Assembly: GCA_009746045.1 (NCBI GenBank) | Contig: RPFO01000080.1 | Span: 11,446,467-11,508,466, forward strand | Source: Mesostigma viride | Taxonomy: Eukaryota > Streptophyta > Mesostigmatophyceae > Mesostigmatales > Mesostigmataceae | Reading direction: 5' to 3' | DNA: 62,000 bases | Part shown: piece after piece, positions 1 to 12,988 of the stretch | Layout of the letters: each line of letters starts with the position of its first letter | Numbering within the stretch: position 1 is the first letter of the stretch | Program-made: the position numbers and the translations under genes | Notes under the pieces: generated by a model | Seen by the model: the letters and a program-made list of their open reading frames with translations, nothing else | Database searches by the model: none | Told to the model about the DNA's origin: nothing

Positions 1-870
<870 letters not shown>

Positions 871-1308
871 AAATCTATATAGTAGTAGTAGTAGTAGTAT
901 ACATTTATATCCATATCTATATCGACATCTATATCTAGCCTCCGTCTCCATCTTTCTCTCTTTCCCTATAAATGTATCTACCTCGGCCTCTATCTCTACC
1001 TCTCACATGACCTGGTAAAAGATGGGGCTTTGGTCGTTGCAGCTCTCCCTCTGATTTTTCCCTTCTTTCTTCTTGTCCGCTACGACTAGTTTGGAAACTA
1101 ACCATCGACTACCTTCCCAGTGTCATGTTACTTTGTTAATGTTAGAACCCCCCTTTTACATCCCCTCGTAAGTCCCCTTAGTTTGGTACATGCACCTTGT
1201 TCACAATGTAAGGACTACGGGTAACGTTGCTGATCCAATGTCACAAGCCCTTCTCTGGTTGCTTTACATCCCGAACCCGACGTACATCCCAGTGCCCCCT
1301 TGAAGCTT
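871..1308. other. non-coding stretch, nothing recognised
   Basis: AT/CT-mixed sequence following the satellite. I see no plausible exon, RNA gene or mobile element here. Confidence 0.5.
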
Positions 1309-1803
1309 TCAGCGCTCGCACCCTTTGTCTAACGACATCTCAAGCTCCCGCTTAAATACATCCGATGGTTCATGGTATTCTGGCACCTGTCTTTGCAGAT
1401 GGGGGGATACTGGCGCAGATTCCCGCACCAACAGCGTCCACGACCGCGAGGATGTAGCTCCGTCCTCATACCACGACAACATCCGGTCCACCCGAAAACG
1501 ATGGAACGGGTCTCCCAGCAGCTCCAGAGGGGAGTCCCCTGCCGGGCCGTCTGGCCACATGCCGGTAGATGCCATCATTTGGTCGCAGGACGCCGCTGCA
1601 GGGATTCGGGGGAGGAACTGCCGAGCACGTGTCGACGAGGGGATAAGTGGGCGGAGAGTATGCGGGCCGCAGAGGTCTGGTGAAGACTCCGACATGGCCT
1701 CGGCAGAGCCTTCTTGGGAAGAGCGACTAGGGGGTGGCGGTGGAGGGTGGGCCAATGGCAGAGAAGTGGGAGGACCCTCCATGTCTTCATGGCCATACCT
1801 CAC
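1309..1803 (-). CDS. possible coding exon, hypothetical protein
   Basis: Open frame of 164 codons in a locally GC-rich island, which in this window usually marks exons. The N-terminal third is Pro/Ser-rich; the C-terminal part has ordinary composition (for example FHRFRVDRMLSWYEDG). I recognise no domain. Frames on the opposite strand are also open, so the strand is uncertain, and the Gly/Pro-rich continuation at 1834-2215 may be only GC-driven. If real, it is transcribed divergently from the WD40 gene. No function is proposed. Confidence 0.25.
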   Translation of the reverse strand: MRYGHEDMEGPPTSLPLAHPPPPPPSRSSQEGSAEAMSESSPDLCGPHTLRPLIPSSTRARQFLPRIPAAASCDQMMASTGMWPDGPAGDSPLELLGDPFHRFRVDRMLSWYEDGATSSRSWTLLVRESAPVSPHLQRQVPEYHEPSDVFKRELEMSLDKGCER

Positions 1804-2341
1804 GCATGCTTCTGCTCTTCGTGACCCTGATGGTCATGGTTCAAGCCCGGCCGCAGTGACAGATGGCAGCGCTGAGGGAGCCGTGCGCGGAGGTACGAGT
1901 TGTGGTGGGGCAGGAGGTAGCGGGGGACAAGGGTTTCTCGGTGCGGCGGGCAGCAGAGGCGGCGGCGGTGGCTCAGCGAGCGGTCCCTGGGAGAGGGCGA
2001 ACGGAGGGGGCTGGGACCCTGGAGGGGGCGGGGGTTGGGGGCTCGCGGGCGGGCGCGGGGTGGAGCCAGGCAAGTGCAAACATGAAAGGCATTTGCTTAT
2101 GGAAGCAAGCAGGCAATTGCGGGATGGAAAGTGCTGCTTTTTTGTTTATGCTGGCAGCAGTGGCGGCTACGTATTTGTGCGCGACTGCCCTCATGCTACC
2201 CCCTTGCTGCTGTGAGACTGCCCCCTTGTTGTTAGATCATGTCTTTGTTTCTACCAAGGAGGCAGAAGAGCCGTGAACTGGAAGGGGTGTAGAGTGTAGT
2301 ATAAAGTGAAACCCAATTATTATTACATACTAGTATAACAT

Positions 2342-2610
2342 ATGTTCTCAGCATATCCTATATCATATGCTCTCCTCATATCCTATATCATATGCTCTCC
2401 TCATATCCTATATCATATGCTCTCCTCATATCCTATATCATATCCTATATCATATCCTATATCATATCCTATATCATATGCTCTCCTCATATCCTATATC
2501 GTATTTTCTCCTCATATCCTATATCGTATGCTCTCCTCATATCCTATATCATATCCTATATCATATGCTCTCCTCATATATTTTATTTTATTTTCTCCTC
2601 CTATCATACT
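2342..2610. repeat. minisatellite of TATCCTATATCATATGCTCTC type
   Basis: Direct tandem repeats of roughly 25 bp (CATATGCTCTCCTCATATCC type) mixed with a 15-bp sub-repeat (ATCCTATATCATATC type). It lies immediately upstream of the first recognised exon of the WD40 gene, so it is probably intronic or 5' flanking. Confidence 0.9.
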
Positions 2611-2686
2611 ATGTCATATGTTCTCACCATACCCTCTATCATTTGCTCTCATCGTCCTTATCTGTGGTCACGGTCGTCTCGAGCAG

Positions 2687-5600
2687 GGCATGGCGCCGCA
2701 CCGCAAGCACGCAGCACCTCCCTGGAGCGTGGCCACCTGTCGTTGTACGAGCGTGGCTTTTTCATGTCCTACGAAGACGCCAACTTGGACGCAACCTCCC
2801 GCTTCAACAAGGCGACGGGCGAGTTCGAGGTGCCCTTCACAGGGCACGCGTTGGGAACGAGCGGCACCAGCCTGTGAGTGGCATGGCAGGCATGCGGCTA
2901 GGTCCTGGCCTACCGACCCCCTGTCCAAGCCTAGTGGGCACGAGGTGGGAGCCCACACAGCGTCGACGTGTGGGTGGCATTGCGGGATCATCGCGGTTAG
3001 CCAATTGTGGTCAACATGTGGGTGGCTAACTACGGCGGGCACATTGTGGTTGAGCGATTGCGGTCAACATGTGGGTGGCTAACTACGGCGGGCACATTGT
3101 GGTTGAGCAATTGCGGTCAACATGTGGGTGGCTAACTACGGCGGGCACATTGTGGTTGAGCAATTGCGGTCAACATGTGGGTGGCTAACTACGGCGGGCA
3201 CATTGTGGTTGAGCAATTGTGGTCAACATGTGGGTGGCTAACTACGGCGGGCACGTTGTGGTTGAGCAATTGCGGTCAACATGTGGGTGGCTAACTACGG
3301 CGGGCACATTGTGGTTGAGCAATTGCGGTCAACATGTGGGTGGCTAACTACGGCGGGCACATTGTGGTTGAGCAATTGCGGTCAACATGTGGGTGGCTAA
3401 CTACGGCGGGCACATTGTGGTTGAGCAATTGCGGTCAACATGTGGGTGGCTAACTACGGCGGGCACATTGTGGTTGAGCAATTGCGGTCAACATGTGGGT
3501 GGCTAACTACGGCGGCACATTGTGGTTGAGCAATTGCGGTCAACATGTGGGTGGCTAACTACGGCGGCACATTGTGGTTGAGCAATTGCGGTCAACATGT
3601 GGGTGGCTAACTACGGCGGCACATTGTGGTTGAGCAATTGCGGTCAACATGTGGGTGGCTAACTACGGCGGCACATTGTGGTTGAGCAATTGCGGTCAAC
3701 ATGTGGGTGGCTAACTACGGCGGGCACATTGTGGTTGAGCAATTGCGGTCAACATGTGGGTGGCTAACTACGGCGGCACATTGTGGTTGAGCAATTGCGG
3801 TCAACATGTGGGTGGCTAACTACGGCGGCACATTGTGGTTGAGCAATTGTGGTCAACATGTGGGTGGCTAACTATGGCGGGCACATTGTGGTTGAGCAAT
3901 TGTGGTCAACATGTGAGTGGCTAACTACGGCGGGCACATTGTGGTTGAGCAATTGCGGTCAACATGTGGGTGGCTAACTACGGCGGGCACATTGTGGTTG
4001 AGCAATTGCGGTCAACATGTGGGTGGCTAACTACGGCGGGCACATTGTGGTTGAGCAATTGCGGTCAACATGTGAGTGGCTAACTACGGCGGGCACATTG
4101 TGGTTGAGCAATTGCGGTTAACATGTGGGTGGCTAACTACGGCGGGCACATTGTGGTTGAGCAATTGCGGTCAACATGTGGGTGGCTAACTACGGCGGGC
4201 ACATTGTGGTTGAGCAATTGTGGTTAACATGTGGGTGGCTAACTACGGCGGCACATTGTGGTTGAGCAATTGCGGTCAACATGTGGGTGGCTAACTACGG
4301 CGGCACATTGTGGTTGAGCGATTGCGGTCAACATGTGGGTGGCTAACTACGGCGGGCACATTGTGGTTGAGCTATTGCGGTCAACATGTGGGTGGCTAAC
4401 TACGGCGGCACATTGTGGTTGAGCAATTGTGGTCAACGCGTGGGTGGCTAACTACGGCGGGCACATTGTGGTTGAGCTATTGCGGTCAACATGTGGGTGG
4501 CTAACTACGGCGGCACATTGTGGTTGAGCAATTGTGGTCAACATGTGGGTGGCTAACTACGGCGGGCACATTGTGGTTGAGCAATTGTGGTCAACATGTG
4601 GGTGGCTAACTACGGCGGGCACATTGTGGTTGAGCAATTGCGGTCAACATGTGGGTGGCTAACTACGGCGGCACATTGTGGTTGAGCAATTGCGGTCAAC
4701 ATGTGGGTGGCTAACTACGGCGGGCACATTGTGGTTGAGCAATTGTGGTTAACATGTGGGTGGCTAACTACGGCGGGCACATTGTGGTTGAGCAATTGCG
4801 GTCAACATGTGGGTGGCTAACTACGGCGGGCACATTGTGGTTGAGCAATTGCGGTCAACATGTGGGTGGCTAACTACGGCGGGCACATTGTGGTTGAGCA
4901 ATTGCGGTCAACATGTGGGTGGCTAACTACGGCGGCACATTGTGGTTGAGCAATTGCGGTCAACATGTGGGTGGCTAACTACGGCGGGCACATTGTGGTT
5001 GAGCAATTGCGGTCAACATGTGGGTGGCTAACTACGGCGGGCACATTGTGGTTGAGCAATTGTGGTCAACATGTGGGTGGCTAACTACGGCGGCACATTG
5101 TGGTTGAGCGATTGCGGTCAACATGTGGGTGGCTAACTACGGCGGGCACATTGTGGTTGAGCAATTGCGGTCAACATGTGGGTGGCTAACTACGGCGGCA
5201 CATTGTGGTTGAGCGATTGCGGTCAACATGTGGGTGGGTAATTAGGGTGGGCACGTTGTGGTTAGTTAGTTGTGGTCGACCGTGGGAGCTAACTCAGTAG
5301 CTTTGCGGGCGCGTGGTGGGCACGTGGATGTTAGACGTGGTGGGTCACATGACCTATATCCTATATCTAATCGATGACCTATATCCGACCAGCGGCATCA
5401 ACATGACCTATATCCTATATCTAATCCATGACCTATATCTGACCAGCGGCATCAGTGTGTGAGTGGCCCGGTGGGCATGGGGTGGGCATGGGGTGGGCAT
5501 CGGGTGGGCATCGGGGGGCCCACGGGGCGGCAATGACTTGTCAACGGCATGGGACGGAACAGACATACAACTCACCCTATGTGTGGTCTGCCGAGGGCCG

Positions 5601-8600
5601 CCCATTTGTTTTCGATGGACTGCATGACCGCCTGGCTCCCTTCTGTTGAGACAAGGGTGGCAAGCATGACAAAGACGACAAAGATGACAAAGATGACAAG
5701 GGTGGCAAGGATGGCAGCCGTGCTAGAAATGCTGGGGGCCATACAGGCCCTTTTGTTGCTGGTTTTGCCGATGGCTGGACCAAGTCTGTATCTGTGGTAT
5801 AGCCATGTTAGCTATTTGGATCTACTTCGGGCGAATTCTTTGGGTCAAACAACTTTACCTGGTAGTTTGAGTCCACCTTGCTGTGCAGACAGAGTACCAA
5901 TCCATAGTTCAAATATCCCCTTTCGCTCCTGATAGCTTCCTCTTCCTCTCCTGGGATGCACGTAGCTGGTAGCTGATCACGAGACCTGCGTGGCCAAAGC
6001 CAAAATAATTGTTTAGAGTTTTTCAAGGATTCTGTGAGGAACATAATTTTAAGCAGTGCTGTAATCAACTTGGCTTACTTGTCTGAGAAAAACGAAGTTT
6101 CACCTTTGGAACGAATCTTGCCATGTACGGTTCCTGCATGCCTCTAACATCGACGGCAAATGTTGCCGGCAACTATCGATGGCAAGCAGCAACAGCGGCA
6201 CCCGCGGCGGCGGCAGCCACGTCTTATACTGCGCGCAGCCGTCACCATGTGGCGGCTTCCTGGTCACCTCTTGCACCGACCACACGCACAAGCGGTGGGA
6301 TGTTCGCACGGGCAAGGTGAGCACGCGTGGGGGGGTGCAGATGGGCGCGTTGTGTGCAGATGGGCATCATCGTTGGGCAGAAACGTGCATGTTTTGGAGA
6401 GATGGCCGACTGGTGTCGTGTGCGCGGGCGGGAAAACCGATGCAAGGGGCGTGGACACGACGTGCGACACGAGGAGCACCGAGGCATCGTTTCGCTCATC
6501 GGTGCGATTTACACGAGGATAAGCTGACGGCGCATGACTGCCGACCCGGGCTTGGTGTTGGGGGTTGGTACGGCTTCGCAAAGCAACCCTCTATGAAGGG
6601 CTTTGCTTGCGATGATGTTGTGTTGTCCAGCCAGACGGGTGTATGTCACGACCCGGGATCCCGCCTCCACCACGGCCTCTAACCCAATCGCCCCGGCTAA
6701 CCTGGCCTAGACTAACTAACCCGGTAGAGGTAGTAACCCTGTTTTGCCTTTTGAAAGATCTTGGAACTCCCGACTCTAATGCTTTACGATAATTCTGCCC
6801 ATCCTGAGCCATGAACACATTTACTTAGACATCGATCGACAATAACACAATAACGTGGTTCGACTAGCTGTAAGAAGCCATATCAAAGGTCGAACTGTCG
6901 ACACAAGGAAATTACAACACCTAAATTGGCCAACGACCTCGTGCATGCTCGGGCCAAACGTGGCCCTCGCCCGTACGATCACAGGTAGGCTAGATCTACG
7001 CAGGACAACACTCTATTGCCACGTAGGGCGGCGCTGGTCCGGACCACACAGAGTACCAGCGGTCCAGGCCAACGGTCAAGGTACGCAGCGCGGCGCCACG
7101 GGCACTATGTCACTGAAATACTGAGTTACCAAAAGCACGACCGGGACTCCCGATCGGTAGGCCCTAACTTTGAGTAGGATCAACCAAATCAAACGGACGT
7201 AACGCCCAATTTACGGCAGAATTGGCAACAGTTTGTTACGTGCCGTAACAGTGTACCCCTGTCCGGGGTAGGGTAGCAGCTGCTCGGTAGGGTAGGGTAC
7301 CAGTCCGCCGCCCAGGCCAGGCATCGTTCAAAGGATGGCTGGGGGGGGGGCTGGGGGGCATGGAAGTAGCGGATGACAGCTACCATGGCTGCGGTGGATG
7401 CTCTTGTATATCTGAAAGCAAGAGCTGGTCTAATGCAGGGCATCTAACTGATCTTGAGTTCCTATCCACAAATATGTTATGTTCGTCGGCTTTCAACTTT
7501 CTTTTTCTTTGTTTTGGTGGTTATCGTATCACGCTCTTAAATTGAACGGGCCTATCTGTACTCGATAGTCATGTGATGCTATAAACATGATGTACATATT
7601 GTGATACGTATTGTGATGCTATTTTTGTCAAGATCAATGGCCTGGTCACAGTCTCCAGCACTACGACTTCACCAGGGGTTGGTTCCCATTCTTGTTGCAG
7701 AGTAGCACTATTCAATGCTCTGCAACAGTGTGCGTCATCACACTACTTGGGTCACTCTCAGTTAGTCTTTGATGAATGAAATAGCTATCCAACTAAACAA
7801 CATCCATCGGCCATCGTTCCACTACCGCATCGCAGGGCCTGGGCGCGTGCTCTCCAGCGCATAGCTGTAACAGTTTGCCAATCATTAGATACTAATTAGA
7901 TAGTAGTACCAATTTAGAGAAAAATTTACGAACTGATTTACGTACTAATTCAGATAGTAATGCTAATTTATGTTCTAATTTAGATACTACTAATTTATGT
8001 ACCATGATAATTGTCCTGTGTGAATCTTTGCTTGTCGTTGCAGGGCCTGGGCACCTTCTCGGGCGCGCAACTGTCCAGCTCTGTGCGGCCGATATTCACG
8101 TCCGACGGCAGGTACGCCTGATAACGTGTTAGAACACAGGATGGGTGGTAGTTTCTACAGCACGAGGTACACAGGATGGGGGGCACACCAAACCGAGGAA
8201 TATGTTGGCCTCAGCATAGAGGGTACAGTTGCAAGCATGTGTGGTGTGTTTCCAGGGCAGGTGCGCTCGGGTGCGCGGATGACAAGTGTATATTCAGGAT
8301 TCTATGGCAGGCAGTAGTACGTTTGGAAGGTGCCATCCGTCATCTTTTCGTGGCAGGTACGCTTGGAGGCACGGATGACGACTGGCTGTGTATGAGTGGA
8401 TTCACGCAGGATGGGAGGCGCTTTCATTCGTTAAGTATTTTTTTCCCATAGCTGATTGTGGAGCACGTTCCATCCGCAGCGTTTACACAGTGGGGGGGGT
8501 ATGCCCACACACATCCTTGATCAGAAGTGCCACCAATATTCTTTAATTCATTAATTCATTAATTCATTAATTCATTAATTCATTAACTCATTAATTCATT

Positions 8601-11600
8601 AATTCACTAATTCATTCATTCATTAATTCATTAATTCATTAAAGAAGCGCTCCCGCTGGGGAGTGGCGGAGCACAATAATGCAAGCGCCACCAATGTGAC
8701 GTACTTAAGCTAGGACAGGCAGTCAGCCGACACAGGCTCCTGGAGGATGGATGCCCTGTTTTCAATAAGGGAGGGAGGGAGCAAAATTGTGTCATTAACT
8801 TCACAACCAATACCTTGAAATCGGTGAGTTTCCTGTTGCCGCGTAACGGTACTGCAAGTTCCCCAACCGCCTGTGATGCACCCCGTGCTAAGCGGGGTTT
8901 ACATGTAGCGGTCCTTGCCATTTGATGTTGTGTTGCATGCACGACTACCAAAAGCTGCTACGGCTGATCTGGGCATCGCATCGTATGCTCAACAATGCCG
9001 TCATTGTGTCCTTGCCGTGTGATGTTGTATCACATGCTCCACCACCTACAACGCAGCTACCTGCTGAGCAGCTCTATGTAAAACAGTCTACTGTTATATT
9101 CTATAATAAGAGTCTAGAATCATAGTCTATAATAACAGTCTAGAATAATAGTCTATGATATACATAGTCTATAATAATAGTCTATGATGTACATAGTCTT
9201 GAGCTATGCGTCAGCCTACCTATGGTATTGCACTGGTTGTATTGCACCCACAGTGTTGCGCCCCGGCATGATCTGCACCATGCCGTGGAGAGAGCGCTCT
9301 GTGGCCTGCCCACTTGCAGCAGTGAGAGAAGCTAGGGCGCCCTCCCTCCTTCTCGCTGTGTGTATAGGGTTGAAGGTTCCTTTACTCTGTATTGGCACCC
9401 ACGTGACGCAGTCACGTGCTTATTAATTAATTAATTAATACATAGTCTATACATTTCTTGTTTTTGGTCCATTGGAGTTCCTTCCCACCAAGAGAAACAT
9501 TTATTTTACATTTTTGTGTGCTAGGCTTTATACGGACAGCCTATACCACACCTTCAAACTCAGTGCACATCATTATCAAGTTGGTTATTGTAGCACCATG
9601 CTGGGGGCCCAGCATACTCGAACACAAGGTGTTGCCCCCACACCTCCTTCCTGGCCACCAAGGCTGTCGCCAACCTTGGTGCCGAGTTTCTTTCCGCCCA
9701 TGGCCCCCCTCCTGCACGCTGCCACGGCTGTACTGCCGCCCCCGTGTGGCCGCTACGGTTTCCCGGCGGACGCAGGGCAGCTGAAAAGAGGCCTCCCTAT
9801 GTCCCCTACACCACTCTAAGTACTGACTATCATTCAGATTGCGCCACGCAGGCCTGCCGGCTGGCGCAGGTACAAGGTGTACTGACTGCCCATCACAGTT
9901 GCGCCACGCCTGGCGGCTGGCGCAGGTAACAAGGTCTAGTGACGTACGTTAGAAGCTACCTAGGCCTGCACTCCGGAACCACACTCAGCCTCGGCACAAA
10001 AAGGGCCGGCCGGTGCAGTACCCTCGTGACAAGCGCTAGTCTTACGCTACCTACGGCAGGTCGATCCCCTTTGAGCCCGTCCACGCGTCATATATAAAAT
10101 GAGCGAAGCTCAGCAAATAATAACAGTCTAGAATAATAGTCTATGATATACATAGTCTATAATAACAGTCTAGAATAATAGTCTATGATATACAAAGTCT
10201 ATAATAACAGTCTAGAATAATAGTCTATGATAAACATAGTCTATAATAACAGTCTAGAATAATTGTCTATGATATACATACTAATCACGGCCCTTCAATG
10301 GTTTGTTGCATGCACCACCGCCTGATACAATGCAGCTACCTTCTGAGTGGCTCTGACGACGGCCGCCTTTTCCTCTGGGACGCCAAGCGGTCCACCAACC
10401 TGCAGCCGGCGGTGTGTGATGTGCGGCTGCAAGTAAAAGCCTAGCAGAATGTTTTTAAGACCACGTTTTGTACTCAATTGAGTACAGTGGGCCTATAGGC
10501 AAAAGTATACTATACTCTGTTGCCGCTTATATGTGTCAGCCCCCATTACTAGTTGGGGCTAGTTGCTATAACAGTTTACTCTGCAACTGCCGTAGCAAGG
10601 AAATCTGAACTATGTTGGATGCCTCGGTTGCGATGAAGCTGCATGGTGTGTTTATGTCAGCATGGCGTTGCACTGCTGGACCTTTTTTTAGCATGTAACG
10701 ATTTAAGCCAGCCCAACCTATTTCCCCTTCACGCTAGCTGGGCTACTTACTTCCACACAGGGCAGAGCGCTCACGTCCTTTCCATCGCTTACATATATGG
10801 TCGATACCCACTATGTGTGTTTTCAGTAAGTCTCTGGATTGTATTGCCCCCCCCGTCAACAGATAGTGTTACCTGTTCGTGATTGTTGATCTAAACCTCT
10901 TTTTGAAGGCGCTACCGAAAAGCCCGCCTTCAAGTCGCCTTGCCTTGGTTTGCTCCTCTGCCAATCTGACAGTCCCCGCGCAGCACGACTCAGCCTTCTA
11001 GCTGTATAGGTGCCTCATGTCTTGGAGAGGCGTCATGTCCTCAACCCTCTAGGTGCCTCATGCCTTGTAGAGGCGTCATGTCTTCAACCTTCAACCTTCA
11101 ACCCTCTAGGTGCCTCATGCCTCGAAGAGGCGTCATGTCCTCAACCCTCTCGGTGCCTCATGTCTTGGAGAGGCGTCGCGTCCTCAACCTTTAACCTTCA
11201 ACCCTCTAGGTGCCTCATGCCTTGAAGAGGCGTCATTTCCTCGACCTTCAACCTTCAAGCCTCTAGGTGCCTTCCTGGGAGGCCTTGTCTGGTGCCCGTC
11301 CCCATCCTATGATGATGTCTCCGCCTCCTTTTGGCAGGTAATGCCAAAGCAAGGACTTGTTTGTTACTACTAGGGCAGCAGTGCGCATAGCACATCATAG
11401 TCTAAGCAACAGGTTATGAAATTTTACATCGCAAGTGCTGCCAACAAGCAAACATTATTTATTGATATTTTGCGTTGCCTCTTTTTCATGGTTTCCATGT
11501 TTCCTGTGAGCCCTCCAGGGCGGCAATCCGCTGGTGGCGGTGCACGCGGCAGTTCGCATGCCCCCCTCGTGCGGCCCCTTCCCCGTGACATCCCTCGCCA

Positions 11601-11612
11601 TGGACCGTGACA
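2687..11612 (+). CDS. WD40-repeat protein, partial, at least five exons
   Basis: I join five exons: 2687-2873, 6190-6316, 8044-8111, 10336-10432 and 11519-11612. All have AG/GT borders and their codon phases fit end to end, giving about 191 codons without a stop. The first exon ends with a strong GTGAGT donor. The joined protein shows two WD40-type blades: an entry ending TGEFEVPFTGH, a strand set ending DHTHKRWDVRTGK, then SGSDDGRLFLWDAKRS. Such proteins form beta-propeller scaffolds; the partner complex cannot be told. Both ends are missing: the last exon ends in phase 1 before a (TTCG)n intron, and I found no convincing further exon before the retrotransposon at 12984. An alternative donor for the fourth exon at 10411 is also in phase. 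Decayed copies of its splice edges lie in its introns. Confidence 0.6.
2958..5245. repeat. 53-bp minisatellite, about 42 copies, intronic
   Basis: Tandem array with a 52-53 bp unit containing GTGGGTGGCTAACTACGG and GGTTGAGCAATTGCGG. Units differ by single substitutions (CAATTGCGG/CAATTGTGG) and by one G (GGCGGGCAC or GGCGGCAC), which gives the 52/53-bp alternation. It fills much of the intron between the first two recognised WD40-gene exons. Copies at the right end are more divergent. Confidence 0.97.
5246..6189. other. rest of first WD40-gene intron
   Basis: Holds two copies of a CCTATATCTAATC-containing motif (5350-5445), a short GGGTGGGCAT repeat (5470-5515) and a run of AAGATGACA-type repeats (5665-5715). 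No exon recognised. Confidence 0.5.
6317..8043. other. WD40-gene intron with a splice-acceptor echo
   Basis: Mixed sequence without recognised coding exons. Near 7845-7880 is a decayed copy of the following exon head: an acceptor then GGCCTGGGCGCG, against GGCCTGGGCACC at the true exon start (8044). Repeats of the form AGATACTAATT lie at 7885-8000. Confidence 0.55.
8537..8642. repeat. (ATTCATTA)n microsatellite
   Basis: Imperfect tandem repeat of ATTCATTA units, about 13 copies, inside a WD40-gene intron. Confidence 0.9.
9090..9200. repeat. AGTCTATAATA minisatellite, first block
   Basis: Tandem repeats built from AGTCTATAATAACAGTCTAG and AATAATAGTCTATGAT. The same motif reappears at 10106-10285. 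Both blocks lie near a copy of the fourth WD40-gene exon edge, the echo at 9055 and the real exon at 10336. Confidence 0.9.
9462..10105. repeat. dispersed repeat family, copy A
   Basis: Starts near a TGGTCCATTGGAGT motif and contains CACCATGCTGGG and AGGCCTCCCTA. It ends with a segment reading CCCTTTGAGCCCG then TATAAAATGAGC. The same ordered blocks recur at 22138-22650 and, in halves, at 22652-23010 and 25398-25680, so it is an interspersed element. No coding region is recognised; it could be a non-autonomous element or a retroelement end. Confidence 0.75.
10106..10285. repeat. AGTCTATAATA minisatellite, second block
   Basis: Four to five copies of a roughly 42-bp unit (AATAACAGTCTAGAATAAT followed by AGTCTATGATATACAT). 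It is the same family as at 9090-9200 and lies just upstream of the exon at 10336. Confidence 0.93.
10433..11518. other. WD40-gene intron, includes a tandem repeat at 10995-11275
   Basis: About six degenerate copies of a 40-60 bp unit built from CTCTAGGTGCCTCATG and AGAGGCGTCATGTCCTCAAC occupy 10995-11275. The rest has no recognised content. Confidence 0.8.
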
Positions 11613-11643
11613 GTACGTTCTTCAGCCATGTTTGTTTGTCTGT

Positions 11644-11946
11644 TGGTTCGTTCGTTCGTTCGTTCGTTCGTTCGTTCGTTCGTTCGTTCGTTCGTTCGTT
11701 CGTTCGTTCGTTCGTTCGTTCGTTCGTTCGTTCGTTCGTTCGTTCGTTCGTTCGTTCGTTCGTTCGTTCGTTCGTTCGTTCGTTCGTTCGTTCGTTCGTT
11801 CGTTCGTTCGTTCGTTCGTTCGTTCGTTCGTTCGTTCGTTCGTTCGTTCGTTCGTTCGTTCGTTCGTTCGTTCGTTCGTTCGTTCGTTCGTTCGTTCGTT
11901 CGTTCGTTCGTTCGTTCGTTCGTTCGTTCGTTCGTTCGTTCGTTCA
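11644..11946. repeat. (TTCG)n tetranucleotide array
   Basis: About 75 essentially perfect TTCG units beginning 32 bases after the donor of the last recognised WD40-gene exon. Both strands are open in all repeat frames (FVRS on +, NERT on -), so the open frames seen here are artefacts. Confidence 0.98.
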
Positions 11947-12983
11947 TTAGCAATGGCCTGCACAGCAGATGCTTGGATATAGCAATAACCTACACGAGGA
12001 CGAAAGTGCCCAGAAGCAGTGTGTTGGCGCCCAGGCTTGGTCCTTGTCACCACGGGTATTGTAATTTACATGAAGATCCCCCATACGTCTCCTGTCAAGA
12101 GCGAAATGGCAAGGTTTAGAATCTGCCCTGGGCTGCAACATCCCAAATTATCATAGTACTAAAAGTCATAAAATAGTTCGTTACAAGGACGTTTACAATC
12201 TCCTGTTTTGGAGGGGAATACCGGTGAGCCGAGGCATGTCTTGGTACACATCACATGCCGGTTGCAGAATAGTTGTAGGAGCTGTAGCCTCTCTACTTGC
12301 TGTCGTTCCTCTAGACTTAGTGTCAGCAAGACCTGTCTTGTGTGCATGCAGCGCCCACCCTTCACCATCTGCGCAGAAGAAGGGGAAGAATGCCTTGCCA
12401 AGTACGGCACAGCATGACCTTCAAATAATAAGTGCCCTGTTAATGGTGGTCTTGGTAAATGGTCTGCTGCGCCTGCCAGCTATCATGGAATGTTGCTTCT
12501 CATGAAATGCTTCATTTTGCACCCCGTGTTCCACTGCGTGTCGCCTTATTTGTTTCTCTGTTAGTCCCCATAGTAGTGTGTCATTAGTTTCGGCGAATTT
12601 CGATGACCCCTTGCGGGTTTTAATCATGTTCTGTATGCGCTCACCGTTGTGTTCCGGCCCGATACACGGTTCCCTGTGAGTTCTAACTTTTCTCCTATTT
12701 GCTCCCCTCCATCTCCCCTAATTCTTTTAATCTACTACATCTATTAATTAATTAATTAATCTCTCCTAATTATTTCCCTACGACTCCTCTTTGCCTCCGC
12801 ATGACTCTTCATCGTTGGGCAGACTCAATGATCGCCTGCGGGTTTTCCTCTGGGCAGATAGCCCTGCGATCGTCCTGGCATGGGGCCAATAATGAAGATG
12901 AAGGCCCATGCTGGGGTTAACCATGTATTGTGGAACATTTTCAGCAGGGTCCCCCTTATTGAATTTCATTAATGAATTCATTT
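11947..12983. other. no recognised gene
   Basis: Mixed sequence up to the retrotransposon insertion. The small open frames have no family resemblance. A missing downstream exon of the WD40 gene could be here, but I cannot point to one. Confidence 0.45.
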
Positions 12984-12988
12984 ACACG

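Larger units (their letters stand above)
8112..10335. other. WD40-gene intron with repeats and exon-edge echoes
   Basis: Close to the donor are decayed copies of the exon end plus GT (about 8250, 8300 and 8355). At 9017-9075 is a clear copy of the next exon head with its acceptor (CAG then CTACCTGCTGAGCAGCTCT); a weaker copy lies near 8935. The intron also holds an (ATTCATTA)n tract, an AGTCTATAATAACAGTCTAG minisatellite and copy A of a dispersed repeat, listed separately. Confidence 0.6.

Noticed and set aside
1325-2215. Gly-rich 296-codon plus-strand frame
   Set aside because: Composition-driven (GGC/GGG runs), no domain, and competing frames on both strands; not enough support to call a gene.
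2695-2873. C1q-like signature (FNKATGEFEVPFTG) in the first exon of the plus-strand gene
   Set aside because: The following exons join in phase and give WD40 blades; the stretch fits better as the end of a WD blade entering the next (TG..F.GH).
2958-5245. Regular 53-bp direct repeats as a possible CRISPR array
   Set aside because: Units are contiguous with no unique spacers, and the locus is a eukaryotic intron.
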